Shown: positions 24,078-34,166 of the stretch, piece after piece | Numbering within the stretch: position 1 is the first letter of the stretch | Layout: every line of letters starts with the position of its first letter | DNA from: an uncultured Caulobacterales bacterium | GTDB taxonomy: Bacteria; Pseudomonadota; Alphaproteobacteria; Caulobacterales; Maricaulaceae | Length of the DNA stretch: 39,178 nt | Reading direction: 5' to 3' | NCBI GenBank assembly: GCA_938003545.1 | Contig: CALKXY010000005.1 | Span: 1-39,178 of the forward strand | Program-made: the position numbers and the translations under genes | Notes under the pieces: generated by a model | What the model was told of the DNA's origin: nothing | The model's database searches: none | The model's input: the letters and a program-made list of their open reading frames with translations, nothing else

Positions 24078-25364
24078 ATGCGTATAATTTTAGTTCTTAT
24101 TGCCCTTCTCTTTATCCCTGTCGCTGCGGCGCAGAACCTTTCGATAGATGATACCGTTGAGGCCCGCTTAAACGCGATTTACGCCACAACGACGGAGCTC
24201 TCGCAGGTGACGGCAGCCGTTGAAAATGGCGTGGTTACGCTATCCGGTGACATCGCGAATTCCGAACTCGCGAAAGACGCTGTCGCAATTGCGCAAGCGC
24301 AGGACGGCACGGTCTATGTTCAAGATCAAATTGACCGCGTTCTTGTGGCGGATAGTGATGTTTTCTCTGCGTTAGGTAGCCTCAAGAAGGATTCGAAAAA
24401 TATTCTGCAGGCTTTGCCGCTCATCGGCTTGGCATTGTTTATCTTTGGCGTGTTTGTCTGGTTAGGCGGCGTTGTCTCGCGGCGGAAAAAGTTTTGGTCG
24501 CGAATAGCGTCAAATTCTTTTCTAGGAGAGCTTTTGTCCCAGACTATGCATGTGATATTTATAATCAGTGGATTGATATTAGCCCTTAACCTACTCGGTG
24601 CGCAGGCTATGATTACGACAATTTTGGGTGGTGCAGGTGTTGCGGGCATCGCGATCGGTTTTGCAGTTCGAGACACCCTAGAGAATTATCTAGCTTCAAT
24701 CATGCTATCTTTGCGTCAACCTTTTAGGGCGGGCGACCATGTTTTGATTGGTGACCGTGAAGGCAAGGTTATGCGTCTAACCAGCCGTGCGACAATCTTG
24801 ATGACCATGGACGGTAATCATTTGCGTATTCCAAACTCGACCGTTTTTAAGGCGATCATTTTGAATTACACAACAAACCCCGAGCGGCGGTTTCAATTCG
24901 AGCTTGGCATTGATGCGGCGGATGACCCCGTTGCGGCCATGAATGTAGGATTGGATATAATGCGTGCCAATGATTTTGTGCTTGATGAACCTTCTCCATC
25001 GGCTGGTATTTCCAATGTTGGAGATTCAAACATTGTCATCAAATATTTGGGCTGGGTTGATCAGAAAACGACGAGTTTTGGCAAGGCGCGTAGCTTATCT
25101 ATTCGCGGCGTTAAAGATGCTCTGGAAGCGCAAGGGTTCTCTCTGCCGGAGCCAATTTACCGTCTGAAAATTGATGGAATGAAGGGTGCGACGCTTGATT
25201 TAAAACCCCAGAGTAACGCGGCGAAACCGAAGCCGAAACCTGAACAAGACACAGAGACGCAATTCGATGTTCAACCGGATGATGGGATCGACGAAAAGGT
25301 TGAGCAAGAGCTAGCCGAGTCAGGCGAGGATAATCTTCTGGATGATAGTAAACCAACAGAGTGA
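24078..25364 (+). CDS. BON-domain mechanosensitive ion channel (MscS family)
   Basis: A small-conductance mechanosensitive channel of the inner membrane that would release solutes on osmotic downshock. The 428 aa show a signal peptide (residues 1-18), a periplasmic BON domain (about 22-90, with GVVTLSGDIANSELAK), helices at about 112-132, 155-172 and 176-196, and the MscS pore and beta region IAIGFAVRDTLENYLASIML followed by RAGDHVLIGDREGKV. The C-terminal 60 residues are charged and disordered (Pro/Lys/Glu/Asp). The ATG at 24078 is chosen because the upstream frame overlaps the SRP RNA and because a clean signal peptide follows. It converges on the P450 gene with a 7-base gap. Confidence 0.93.
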   Translation: MRIILVLIALLFIPVAAAQNLSIDDTVEARLNAIYATTTELSQVTAAVENGVVTLSGDIANSELAKDAVAIAQAQDGTVYVQDQIDRVLVADSDVFSALGSLKKDSKNILQALPLIGLALFIFGVFVWLGGVVSRRKKFWSRIASNSFLGELLSQTMHVIFIISGLILALNLLGAQAMITTILGGAGVAGIAIGFAVRDTLENYLASIMLSLRQPFRAGDHVLIGDREGKVMRLTSRATILMTMDGNHLRIPNSTVFKAIILNYTTNPERRFQFELGIDAADDPVAAMNVGLDIMRANDFVLDEPSPSAGISNVGDSNIVIKYLGWVDQKTTSFGKARSLSIRGVKDALEAQGFSLPEPIYRLKIDGMKGATLDLKPQSNAAKPKPKPEQDTETQFDVQPDDGIDEKVEQELAESGEDNLLDDSKPTE

Positions 25365-25371
25365 GAAAAAC

Positions 25372-26796
25372 CTATCTCCGCTCAACCCGCAGGCGTAGCG
25401 ATTCTTCTGGGCGTGTTGTGATCCGCATCAGAGGCCAAGGGTGATCTTGCCCGTCAATCCAATGTAATCTCGTGTTTTTAAACACCACAGCCATGATGAC
25501 TGCGGCTTCGTGCAAGGCAAACCTCTGCCCAATACAAACGCGGTGCCCAACTCCAAAGGGTAGAAAATCGAACCGTCCAATCGATTTGGCGCGCTCGCCC
25601 ATAAATCGGTCCGGGTCAAAGGCGTCAGGCCGATCCCAATGCGCGGTGTGTCGATGCAAGGACCACAGGTTTATAAGAACGGTTGCGCCTTTGGGTACGG
25701 TTTTCCCGTCAATTTCATCGTCTTTCAAGGCAATGCGGGAAATGAAGGGGGCAGGCGGATAAAGACGCATGCCCTCGTTAAAACAAGCCATCGCGAATGG
25801 AATGTCGTTGACCCATTCATTCGCAGGGCGTTGCGTATCTAAGGCGTCAATCTCTGCTTCGAAACGTTCACGAACACTTATATCTTGTGACAAGAGATAA
25901 CTCAGCCATGTGAGCGCGCGAGAGGTTGTCTCATGCCCTGCGCCGATAAAGGTCATGATCTGATCTTCGACTTGTTCATCGGACAAATTTTCACCGTCAT
26001 CTGTTTTCGTCGTCAATAACAGCGTTAGGAAATCTTGCGGAACGTCCGCGCCATTTTCAATCTGCTTGCGGCGTGAGTTCGAAACGGTACGAACTTGCGA
26101 ACGCATACGCTTTATTGCTTTACGTCCGCGCAGCTTTGTAAGCCGAGGCATCCATTTTGGCGCTTCAAGCAAATCAAGTGGGTCTGGTTTGCCGAGCGCA
26201 TCCATGAAGATTGCGATGTCCCGCAACGCCTCATCTAAATTATGATCAATTTCACCAGAAAATAGCGTTTCAGACAAAACACCGTAAGCCAGTTTTAGAA
26301 ACGCTTCGTCTGCCTCTATAATCTGATTGTCTGGGAACACATCCGGCAGCATCGTTTCCGTAACGCGCCGCATGGGTTCTGGGAATTCGCCAATATGGCG
26401 CGGCGTAAAAATAGGGGAGAGCGCCCGCCGTGCCCGCCGCCATGTGTCGCCTTCTGCCGAAATTAATCCATCTTTCAATGCGGGCTTCAGAATAGCTTGG
26501 CGGACGGGATGCATGCCATATTTAGACGCGTTTTCAATGAATACGTGTTTTATGGCGCTTGGTGATGTGACAATTATGACAGCCTGTCCCAGGGCTGTGC
26601 TGATGACATTTTCCTCTGTCATAGACGCTTCGGTTGTGGCGATGATGGGATTGCGGCTCATAGCGAGAATAGAGTCGAAAATATCTATTTTGGACCAGTC
26701 ATCTAAGGGTTTCGGCATGGGGATGGGAGCAGATGGTTTGAAAAACGCCTCTTCCCATGTAGGATCAGGACGAAATTTATAGTCGTGACGGGCCAT
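25372..26796 (-). CDS. Cytochrome P450
   Basis: A heme monooxygenase of 474 aa. The heme-binding loop FLPFGVGHRVCIGQRFA places the thiolate ligand at Cys421. The I-helix oxygen-activation motif AGHETTS and the K-helix Glu-x-x-Arg (NEGMRLYPPAPFISR) are intact. No membrane anchor or fused reductase is visible, so it needs separate electron donors, and none is encoded nearby. GGAGG lies 5 bases before the ATG. The substrate cannot be told; sequence features such as PPAP after ExxR are common in fatty-acid-type and long-chain hydroxylases. It sits between ffs-mscS and dnaX and looks like an accessory gene. Confidence 0.95.
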   Translation of the reverse strand: MARHDYKFRPDPTWEEAFFKPSAPIPMPKPLDDWSKIDIFDSILAMSRNPIIATTEASMTEENVISTALGQAVIIVTSPSAIKHVFIENASKYGMHPVRQAILKPALKDGLISAEGDTWRRARRALSPIFTPRHIGEFPEPMRRVTETMLPDVFPDNQIIEADEAFLKLAYGVLSETLFSGEIDHNLDEALRDIAIFMDALGKPDPLDLLEAPKWMPRLTKLRGRKAIKRMRSQVRTVSNSRRKQIENGADVPQDFLTLLLTTKTDDGENLSDEQVEDQIMTFIGAGHETTSRALTWLSYLLSQDISVRERFEAEIDALDTQRPANEWVNDIPFAMACFNEGMRLYPPAPFISRIALKDDEIDGKTVPKGATVLINLWSLHRHTAHWDRPDAFDPDRFMGERAKSIGRFDFLPFGVGHRVCIGQRFALHEAAVIMAVVFKNTRLHWIDGQDHPWPLMRITTRPEESLRLRVERR

Positions 26797-26938
26797 GCTT
26801 ACCTCCAGCGTAGTTCCACCCTAGGCTGCGCTCACCCCACGTCAATTTATCAAATACGCATAACCGGATCCCGCTAAACTGTGCGCAAGTTGGTACGCGT
26901 GCTTTCCATCGCCGTTTGCCGTGCTTATGTTATCCCCT

Positions 26939-28729
26939 ATGAGCGACACGGCATCCATGTTTGGCGAAGAGGAATCCTATCAGGTCCTCGCGCGGAAATA
27001 CCGACCATCTACCTTTGAAGATATGATCGGGCAGGATGCCATGGTCACCACGTTAAAGAACGCATTCGAAGCCAATCGCGTGGCCCATGCATTCATGCTG
27101 ACGGGAGTGCGCGGCATTGGTAAAACGACAACGGCTCGTCTTTTGGCTCGGGCGTTGAATTACCAATCCGAGAGCGTCAATGGCCCAAGCGTTGATTTGT
27201 CGACACGCGGTGATCATTGCGAGTTGATTATGGGTAGCTCCCATATGGATGTGTTAGAAATGGACGCTGCGTCGCGAACAGGCGTCGAAAATATGCGCGA
27301 ACTGTTAGATGGTGTAAGGTACTCGCCCGCCACGGCACGCTATAAAGTCTATATTATCGACGAGGTGCACATGCTCTCGGCTGGGGCGTTTAACGCCTTG
27401 CTGAAAACGCTGGAGGAGCCGCCGGACCACGCCAAGTTCATCTTTGCAACGACTGAAATTCGCAAAGTTCCGATTACGGTTTTGTCGCGATGTCAGCGAT
27501 TTGATCTGCGCCGCGTCGACGCGGGTGTATTGGCCGAACATTTACGTGGAATTTGCGCCAAAGAAGATGTCCGGATTTCGGATGAAGGTCTTGCGATGAT
27601 CTCGCGTGCCGCCGAAGGGTCTGTACGCGATGGTTTGTCTTTACTGGATCAAGCCATTGTTCAAGCTGGTTTGGACGGCGACGAAGTTACGGGCGAGCAG
27701 GTGCGGACCATGTTGGGTCTTGCGGACCGTCTGCGTATTCTCGATCTTTTTGCGATGGCTGCACAAGGCGATACCAAAGGTGCGCTTTTGGAAATGCGCG
27801 CGCAATATGATGATGGGGCGGAACCGTCCGTCGTGATGCGCGATCTGCTAGATGTCTGCCATGAGGTCAGCCGAGCCAAAACATTAGGTGATTTGGCTGA
27901 TTTCGAAATGGCCCCGGACCAAGCCCAACGTTTGCGCGAATTGGCGCAGACGCAAACCATCGGACAACTGACGCGGCAATGGCAAGTTTTAAGTGCGGCG
28001 TATAATGATGTGCGCCAAGCTCCGACGCCTTTGGCTGCGGCAGAAATGGCAATGCTGAAACTCAGCTTGGCCGGGCAAATGCCGCCGCCTGAACTGGCAG
28101 CTGCTATTATCGCGCAGGCCCGCAAAGACCAAGATGACGGCGGCCCTGGTTTGCCCGTCATATCGCCTAGCGGAAACGGTGGCGGCGCTATGTCTGCCTC
28201 TCCCGCACCTCAAGCGGTGTCTACGCAGGCCGTATCAGGGCAAGCCGTATCTGACACAACAAATGGCGGCGCAACTGCAATGATGGAAGCGCCGAAGCCT
28301 ATTGTGCCGACTGCGCCAGTCGTTGAAATTGGTAGTTTTGCTGCCTTCGTTGCGGCACTTCCAAAAACACAGATTAAACTGAAATCTGATCTGGAACGCT
28401 ATGTGCGTTTGGTCAGTTTTAAACGTGGCGCGATCAGCATTAATATTAGCGACCCACGCCAAAACACGCTCATCGGTAAAATTGTGAAAGCCTTACAAGA
28501 GATGACGGGCGATCTTTGGATTGTCTCGCCATCAAATGAAACGGGCGAGGTGCCATTGGCGCAGCAACGAAAGACGGCGATTGCGGCCCAAGATGCCGAA
28601 GATCGGGCGCATCCCGCCTTCTCACACCCTTTGCTGAAAGGGGCGAAAGAGCTTTACATTCGCGACCGTGCGGAAAACGTTATTCACTCTGATTTTTCGC
28701 AGAAAAACTCCGCAAAAGACACTGATTAG
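26939..28729 (+). CDS. dnaX: DNA polymerase III subunit gamma/tau
   Basis: Clamp-loader ATPase that loads the sliding clamp and links polymerase cores at the replication fork. From the ATG at 26939, Walker A is GVRGIGKT (residues 56-63), Walker B/DExH is IIDEVHML (139-146), and the sensor region is TEIRKVPITVLSRCQRFDLRR. Instead of the four-cysteine zinc site only one cysteine (Cys94, GDHCELI) is seen; from memory similar sequences occur in other alphaproteobacteria. A Pro/Ala/Gly/Val-rich linker (about 410-455) precedes the tau-like C-terminal domain. Start sites at 26921 (GTG), 26927 and 26957 are also possible. ebfC follows after 9 bases. I saw no clear frameshift signal for a short gamma form. 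Confidence 0.95.
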   Translation: MSDTASMFGEEESYQVLARKYRPSTFEDMIGQDAMVTTLKNAFEANRVAHAFMLTGVRGIGKTTTARLLARALNYQSESVNGPSVDLSTRGDHCELIMGSSHMDVLEMDAASRTGVENMRELLDGVRYSPATARYKVYIIDEVHMLSAGAFNALLKTLEEPPDHAKFIFATTEIRKVPITVLSRCQRFDLRRVDAGVLAEHLRGICAKEDVRISDEGLAMISRAAEGSVRDGLSLLDQAIVQAGLDGDEVTGEQVRTMLGLADRLRILDLFAMAAQGDTKGALLEMRAQYDDGAEPSVVMRDLLDVCHEVSRAKTLGDLADFEMAPDQAQRLRELAQTQTIGQLTRQWQVLSAAYNDVRQAPTPLAAAEMAMLKLSLAGQMPPPELAAAIIAQARKDQDDGGPGLPVISPSGNGGGAMSASPAPQAVSTQAVSGQAVSDTTNGGATAMMEAPKPIVPTAPVVEIGSFAAFVAALPKTQIKLKSDLERYVRLVSFKRGAISINISDPRQNTLIGKIVKALQEMTGDLWIVSPSNETGEVPLAQQRKTAIAAQDAEDRAHPAFSHPLLKGAKELYIRDRAENVIHSDFSQKNSAKDTD

Positions 28730-28738
28730 GATTTAGAT

Positions 28739-29062
28739 ATGAAAGACCTGATGGGCCTGATGAAACAGGCAAAAGACATGCAGAAGAAAATGGAAGTCGC
28801 GCAATCCCAAGTCGCGGATTTGACGGCTGTTGGACGATCAGGGGGCGGTTTGGTCACTGTGACGCTTGCAGGCGGCGGAAATATGAAGAGTCTTGAAATT
28901 GATCCATCGCTGCTCAACAGCGAAGAAAAAGAAGTCGTCGAAGATTTGATCGTCGCAGCCTATCAGGACGCCAAGGTGAAATTAGATCAAGCCCAAGCTG
29001 AAACGATGAAATCGGCAATGGGCGATATTCAAATGCCGCCAGGCATGAAGATGCCGTTTTAA
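28739..29062 (+). CDS. YbaB/EbfC family nucleoid-associated protein
   Basis: A small dimeric DNA-binding protein, 107 aa, commonly encoded between dnaX and recR. The N-terminal helix with MKDLMGLMKQAKDMQKKMEV, the central GGGLVTVTLAGGGNMKSLEIDP and the C-terminal PPGMKMPF tail are all family hallmarks. It starts 9 bases after dnaX and is surely in the same operon. Its function may be DNA compaction or help in RecR-linked repair. Confidence 0.95.
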   Translation: MKDLMGLMKQAKDMQKKMEVAQSQVADLTAVGRSGGGLVTVTLAGGGNMKSLEIDPSLLNSEEKEVVEDLIVAAYQDAKVKLDQAQAETMKSAMGDIQMPPGMKMPF

Positions 29063-29166
29063 AGACTATTCAAGACGAATAAATTTTATGACTTAAATAG
29101 ATTCTATCCTACGCACCCCATAGAAAAGTGAGGGTTTGGAATGACTGCAAAAGAAAGACCTGTAAG

Positions 29167-30933
29167 ATGAAACACACTCTTTTATTTGCGGCGGCTCTGG
29201 CTTTCACCAGTGCTCTAAATTTCACCTCTTCTGCTTTTGCGGCAGAGAAAACTGAACTTGCGCCAGGCGCACGTGCCGTATTTGATTACGGCACTATTCA
29301 TCATCCCATATTAGCTAAAGGTGGCATGGTCAGTTCAGAAGACCGTATTGCTGCGCAGGTTGGAGCCGATATATTGGGCCGCGGTGGGAACGCTGTAGAT
29401 GCCGCCGTCGCAGTGGGTTTTGCTTTGGCGGTCACACATCCTGCTGCAGGAAACCTTGGTGGTGGCGGCTTTATGCTTGTTCATCTGAAAGATAGCGGAA
29501 AAACAATTACGCTCGATTTTCGGGAAATGGCGCCTGCTAAAGCAAGTCGTGATATGTTTATCGGTGCGGAAGGCGATGTCGATAATCGCTTAGCACGACG
29601 CAGCCGAGCTTCGGCAGGTGTTCCGGGAACCGTTATGGGGCTGCTCGAAGCCTTGGACACATATGGCACTATGACGCGCCGCCAAGTCATGGGTCCCGCC
29701 ATAAGGTTAGCGTCTGATGGCTTCACAGTAAGCCCTGCTTTGGCCGAAGGTTTGGACTCCGCTCGCAATCGATTTTCAGCGGATGAAAGTTCGATTGATT
29801 ATTTTGTCGGTGTGAAAGCTGGCGAGACGTGGAAGCAGGCGGATCTCGCCAAAACTCTGCGGCGCATCATGTATGATGGCGTTGATGGATTTTATACTGG
29901 CCAGACGGCGCAAATGATTGCTGATGAAATGGCACAAGGCGGCGGTTTAATTACGCTAGACGATCTCGCGAATTATGAAACTGTGACACGTGAACCCGTC
30001 AAGGGCACTTATCATGGATATGAGATAGCTGCCATGTCACCACCGTCTTCTGGCGGCGTGCATATCGTACAGATGTTGAATATTCTGGAAGGCTATAACT
30101 TACAAGGAGATGGGCATAATTCAGCAGCCTATTTGCATAAACTCACCGAGAGTATGCGGCGGGCTTATGCTGACCGATCCAAATATTTGGGTGACCCAGA
30201 TTTTGTTGATGTGCCTGTCGATGAACTGACCGATAAAGCCTATGCGGATCGTTTGCGTGAAAGTATTAATTTGAATATGGCAAGTTTGTCTGCGGATATT
30301 TTACCAGGGGCAAAACTTGTGCCTGAACCAGTGAATACCACCCATTTTTCAACGATGGACCGTTTCGGAAATGCGGTGTCTTTGACCTATACGCTGAATT
30401 TTTCATATGGCTCGGGCTATTCAGTCGATGGGGCTGGGTTTTTGCTCAATAATGAAATGGATGATTTTTCTGCCAAGCCTGGATCGCCAAATGGATATGG
30501 GTTGATCGGCGGCGAAGCGAACAAGATTGAGCCGCGCAAACGGCCTTTATCTTCTATGACGCCAATGATCGTTATAAAGGACGGAGAGGTTGTCTTGGCG
30601 ACGGGCTCACCCGGAGGGTCCACGATTATTACGGCTGTGATGCAAGTGGCCTTGAACGTGATGGAATGGGATATGAATCTCTCCGAGGCGACAAGTCGCG
30701 GACGTATTCACCATCAATGGTTGCCAGATCGTTTGGCCGTAGAAACGACAATTAATACGGATACAATCCGGCTATTACGCGACATGGGACATGAAATTTC
30801 ACGTGGTTCAGACGGATATACAGCACGGACAATTTTGGGTCGTGTGAATTCTGTTGGCCAAGCTGCGGATGGATATATTGCTGGGGCCGCTGATCCACGC
30901 GGTCCAAAATCCGCCGCGATTGGCGTCGATTAA
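29167..30933 (+). CDS. ggt: Gamma-glutamyltransferase (glutathione hydrolase)
   Basis: A periplasmic enzyme that cleaves or transfers the gamma-glutamyl group of glutathione. It is made as a proenzyme that cuts itself before Thr391 (N|TTHFS), the nucleophile of the small subunit. Residues 1-26 form a signal peptide. Substrate-binding elements are present: Arg119 (DFRE), and GSPGGSTI near residue 463. [11 protein letters not shown] and the [11 protein letters not shown] stretch are typical. I chose the ATG at 29167 (588 aa), which gives a clean signal peptide, although no good Shine-Dalgarno is seen. It lies between ebfC and recR, an unusual place. Confidence 0.95.
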   Translation: MKHTLLFAAALAFTSALNFTSSAFAAEKTELAPGARAVFDYGTIHHPILAKGGMVSSEDRIAAQVGADILGRGGNAVDAAVAVGFALAVTHPAAGNLGGGGFMLVHLKDSGKTITLDFREMAPAKASRDMFIGAEGDVDNRLARRSRASAGVPGTVMGLLEALDTYGTMTRRQVMGPAIRLASDGFTVSPALAEGLDSARNRFSADESSIDYFVGVKAGETWKQADLAKTLRRIMYDGVDGFYTGQTAQMIADEMAQGGGLITLDDLANYETVTREPVKGTYHGYEIAAMSPPSSGGVHIVQMLNILEGYNLQGDGHNSAAYLHKLTESMRRAYADRSKYLGDPDFVDVPVDELTDKAYADRLRESINLNMASLSADILPGAKLVPEPVNTTHFSTMDRFGNAVSLTYTLNFSYGSGYSVDGAGFLLNNEMDDFSAKPGSPNGYGLIGGEANKIEPRKRPLSSMTPMIVIKDGEVVLATGSPGGSTIITAVMQVALNVMEWDMNLSEATSRGRIHHQWLPDRLAVETTINTDTIRLLRDMGHEISRGSDGYTARTILGRVNSVGQAADGYIAGAADPRGPKSAAIGVD

Positions 30934-30998
30934 AATATAGGCCATTTGCCCGCACATCTCGGGCTAGCCTTGCGGGCGAAACGCCTTATATCCGATTT

Positions 30999-31604
30999 AT
31001 GCCGAAGCATTCTGTCAGCCCCGAAATTGATCGTTTGATCAGCCTTTTATCCAAACTTCCGGGTTTGGGACCGAGGTCTGCGCGCCGCGCGGCTTTGGCG
31101 TTATTAAAGAAGCCTGATGCGCTCATGACGCCTTTAGCGCATGCAATGGGCGAGGCAGCCGAACGGATTTCGACATGTTCCACTTGCGGCAATGTTGACG
31201 CGTCTAACCCTTGTAATATTTGTATCACGCCGACGCGGGACATCACTACGATTTGCGTCGTCCAAGATGTTTCTGACCTTTGGGCGATGGAACGCGCAGG
31301 AGCCTTTCGTGGGCAATATCATGTGCTGGGCGGAACCTTATCAGCGTTGGACGGGGTTCGCCCTGAAGATTTGAATATTGCAAATCTGATCCGCCGCGCC
31401 AGTGAAGGCAATATTGCCGAAGTCATTTTAGCTATGAATGCAACGGTTGATGGGCAGACAACGGCGCATTACATTACAGACCACCTGGAACCAACAGGTG
31501 TAAGCGTCTCTCGTCTTGCGCATGGCGTGCCTGTGGGCGGGGAGCTGGATTACCTTGATGACGGGACGATTACGGCCGCCATGAAAAGCCGCCGTCCGTT
31601 CTAA
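30999..31604 (+). CDS. recR: Recombination mediator RecR
   Basis: Works with RecF and RecO to load RecA at single-stranded gaps. It has an N-terminal helix-hairpin-helix ([15 protein letters not shown], residues 19-33), a zinc finger (Cys60, Cys63, Cys72, Cys75), and a Toprim domain (TTICVVQD to about residue 165, including [17 protein letters not shown]). The Toprim position usually held by Glu after CVV is Gln89 here. Length of 201 aa is standard. The ggt gene separates it from dnaX-ebfC; its own promoter may lie in the 65-base gap. Confidence 0.96.
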   Translation: MPKHSVSPEIDRLISLLSKLPGLGPRSARRAALALLKKPDALMTPLAHAMGEAAERISTCSTCGNVDASNPCNICITPTRDITTICVVQDVSDLWAMERAGAFRGQYHVLGGTLSALDGVRPEDLNIANLIRRASEGNIAEVILAMNATVDGQTTAHYITDHLEPTGVSVSRLAHGVPVGGELDYLDDGTITAAMKSRRPF

Positions 31605-31617
31605 TCCAGCTTTAGGA

Positions 31618-31953
31618 CTACATTTCCTCTAAAAGGCTCCGACCACGCTCGCGATGGCCGCAGGTCCATTTCCATTTTTCATGTAACCGCATCTTACCAT
31701 TCGGCATAATTTCGGGTGTTGTGACGCAATATCCGGTCATAATTTCGCCGTCGCGGGTGATGTGTTGGTAGCGCATATCCAAAATGCCGTCCGCATCGAC
31801 GCATCCTATGATGTGTCCAAAACGGATATCACCGCCAGAATATGTAGCCGTGACCATATCTCCATTTTGTTCATATTTAAAAATAGTATCCAAACTTGTT
31901 TGAGATGTTTTTGACATCTCGATAGGCCTGAAAAGGCGACCCCCATAATACAT
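31618..31953 (-). CDS. Small conserved protein (family often labelled n-acetylglutamate synthase)
   Basis: A 111-aa protein with a pattern I recognise from a small conserved family: TIFKYEQNGDMVTATYSGGDIRFGHIIG, LDMRYQHI, GEIMTGYCVTTPEIM, KMRLHEKWKWTCG. Database entries often call these n-acetylglutamate synthase, a label without support in the sequence since no GNAT domain is visible. It is all-beta-like and probably cytoplasmic. Its start codon overlaps the rmuC stop by one base, so it is probably translated from the rmuC message. The function is unknown. Confidence 0.82.
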   Translation of the reverse strand: MYYGGRLFRPIEMSKTSQTSLDTIFKYEQNGDMVTATYSGGDIRFGHIIGCVDADGILDMRYQHITRDGEIMTGYCVTTPEIMPNGKMRLHEKWKWTCGHRERGRSLLEEM

Positions 31954-33095
31954 CAGCTGTCCCCTTCAGACACGAGTTTCAGGACGGGCAGGTCGTCTTC
32001 CACGCTTTCGGTTTCAAACTCGACCTTGCCGATCTTTCGGGCGCGCGTTGTAATCTTACGCGTAGAAATTTGTATGTCGCTAATATCTTGATCGGCTTGT
32101 CGGAAGTGTTTTTGTAGACGCTCGACGCGTTCGCCCAAACGCGCGACATCTTCGGCCATGACGGAAACTTCGCGTTTAATGAGGGCCGCATTTTTCTGAA
32201 TTTCTGCATCATTCATAACGGCTTGCATGGTGTGCAGCGTTGCCATGAATGTCGTTGGCGAAACGATAACGACGCGCTGGGAAAACCCTTTGTCGATGAC
32301 GTCGTCAAAATGGCTGTGCACTTCTGAGAAAATTGCATCCGACGGCAGGAACAGCAGCGCGAGTTCATAGGTTTCGCCTTCAATTAAATATTTCCGCGCA
32401 ATGTCTTTAATATGTCGCAGCACATCCGCGCGGAAATCACTCTTCGCAGACTTGGCCTCAAAGCTGCCTTCCGCCTCAACCATGCGTCGCCAACTCTCCA
32501 GTGGGAATTTACTGTCCACCGCAACATCTCCATGTCCGTCAGGCATATGGATCAGCGCATCCACACGCGTATTATTGCTCAGCGTATGTTGGAACGTAAA
32601 GGCGCGGGCGGGCAGGAAGGCGCGGATCAAATCCTGCATCTGCTTCTCCCCAAAGGCGCCGCGCGCTTGCTTGTTCGACAGGATTGACTGCAGGCCAGAG
32701 ACTTCGCCTGCCAAGGCTTTGATATTCGACTGTGCCTGATCAATCAGGCCAAGGCGCTCATTCAGTTTGGAGAGATTTTCCCCTGTGCGTGTCTGTGCTA
32801 GTTCTAACGATCTCCCCACACGATCCGACACACCTGCTAACCGTGTGTCGAGGACTTCGGCAAAATTGGCATCGCGCCGTTCGCTATCTTCGGCAAATTG
32901 AGAGAGACGGCCCTGCAAGCGGGATTGCTCTGCGCGCATCTCGGCCAGATGACGTTGCAGCTCGCGCGCCTCTGTTGATTGGCCGCGGCGCATGATGACG
33001 GCGGTCAAAATAACAGCCACCAACATCAGTAAAGCTGCCAAAAGCATTTCCGTTAGCGTGATCGACGCGCCCGAAAACTCAAAAATGGGTTCCAT
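31953..33095 (-). CDS. rmuC: DNA recombination protein RmuC
   Basis: A membrane-tethered nuclease-fold protein thought to limit DNA inversions at repeats. The 380 aa comprise an N-terminal helix (about residues 12-35), a long coiled coil (about 40-135), and the RmuC nuclease-like domain (about 140-310) with RGAFGEKQMQDLI, DALIHMPDG, VAVDSKFPLESW and LLFLPSDAIFSE. The DSKFP motif is the family's hallmark. GGGAG lies 7 bases before the ATG. The following small gene overlaps it by one base. Confidence 0.95.
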   Translation of the reverse strand: MEPIFEFSGASITLTEMLLAALLMLVAVILTAVIMRRGQSTEARELQRHLAEMRAEQSRLQGRLSQFAEDSERRDANFAEVLDTRLAGVSDRVGRSLELAQTRTGENLSKLNERLGLIDQAQSNIKALAGEVSGLQSILSNKQARGAFGEKQMQDLIRAFLPARAFTFQHTLSNNTRVDALIHMPDGHGDVAVDSKFPLESWRRMVEAEGSFEAKSAKSDFRADVLRHIKDIARKYLIEGETYELALLFLPSDAIFSEVHSHFDDVIDKGFSQRVVIVSPTTFMATLHTMQAVMNDAEIQKNAALIKREVSVMAEDVARLGERVERLQKHFRQADQDISDIQISTRKITTRARKIGKVEFETESVEDDLPVLKLVSEGDS

Positions 33096-33200
33096 CTTTG
33101 TTCTCCCTCTACGGGAGATGTGTCACAGTTTTTCTTTGGAGGGAAGAGGAAGAGCGGTCACGTTCCTGTAAATCATTATGTTCTCGGGGAGACGGGTCTG

Positions 33201-34166
33201 TCAGAGAGCAGATCCTTCATCTACTCTTTCTTTACCAATGATCTCGCGCAGTAAATAATCTCCGCTTTCGCGTATGGCGCGGCGTTGCATGGGGCCGAAA
33301 TACCAAGCGGGGTCGAGTTCGCGGCGATAGCGTATGGTGAGGCTGACTTGTGTTTGCCCATTGGCTTGCGGCACCATCTCAATTTTGGTGCCATGCACGG
33401 TTATGTAGTGAGAGAAGTAACTCGTGTCTTGCGTGACTTCTGTTTCTATCAATAACGGCTGCACGATCTTCATGCGTATATGCGTTTCGCCGCGATGCAC
33501 ATTCGTGAATCCCCACCGCCGATAGGTGAAATAGGCCTTATGGGTTTGGCCCTGCTCAAATGCCGGCGCGTCGATACGTTCTGGTAGAGGGAAAAGGGAC
33601 AGAAAAGCACTGCGGCCTGCATCCAAATGTACGGGCCGCGCGAGATTGGCGTGGATATCTGCAGGAGTTAAATTCAGGATTTGCTTACGGGTGATGACCT
33701 CCTCGCGCGGAAAACTAGTCGTATCCGTCAGGCCTTCGACAGAGAGTATGATGACTACGAGCGGGACGAAACTCACGCGGAATATATCTGCTTGTTTCAG
33801 GCGGTCTGGATCGGCTCTATCTGGCATGATCGCGAAAGCTAACAAGGCGAAAATGATATAAATGGGCGCTGCCATGAGGACGCAAAGAAAGCCTTCGAAT
33901 AGGAGTGCAGAGCTGGCTAGCATGACAATGATCGTCGCGAGTAAATGCCGCCCAATACGTTTCGCTTTTGACCATCCCTTTGGCTGCGGCACAAAAACAT
34001 AAAGGATGATGCCAATGATAAATGGGACAAGGCAATAGAAAAAGGATGTCGTTGCAAAGCGCGAGTCGAGCACCAAACGTGTGATCATCGTCGCAACGCC
34101 AAGGACCAAGAGATACCGAATCCAAACCGGTTTCGGCCCCCCTGTTAGAAGCTGTTTGAGAGTCAT
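33201..34166 (-). CDS. Unrecognised membrane protein with SRPBCC-like C-terminal domain
   Basis: A 321-aa protein that I cannot assign to a named family. Residues 15-160 hold four or five hydrophobic helices. The remaining half is soluble and resembles a START/polyketide-cyclase (SRPBCC) fold by its alternating pattern: FTNVHRGETHIRMKI, VTQDTSYFSHYITVHG, IEMVPQANGQTQVSLTIRYRRELDPAWYF and then a long terminal helix (RRAIRESGDYLLREII). It may sense or bind a lipid at the membrane. Its start overlaps the stop of the gene before it by 4 bases, so the two act together. The domain call is inference from pattern only. Confidence 0.7.
   Translation of the reverse strand: MTLKQLLTGGPKPVWIRYLLVLGVATMITRLVLDSRFATTSFFYCLVPFIIGIILYVFVPQPKGWSKAKRIGRHLLATIIVMLASSALLFEGFLCVLMAAPIYIIFALLAFAIMPDRADPDRLKQADIFRVSFVPLVVIILSVEGLTDTTSFPREEVITRKQILNLTPADIHANLARPVHLDAGRSAFLSLFPLPERIDAPAFEQGQTHKAYFTYRRWGFTNVHRGETHIRMKIVQPLLIETEVTQDTSYFSHYITVHGTKIEMVPQANGQTQVSLTIRYRRELDPAWYFGPMQRRAIRESGDYLLREIIGKERVDEGSAL

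Noticed and set aside
28120..28310. Possible programmed frameshift in dnaX giving a short gamma subunit
   Set aside because: No A-AAA-AAG-type slippery run is visible before the linker, so there is no support for it.
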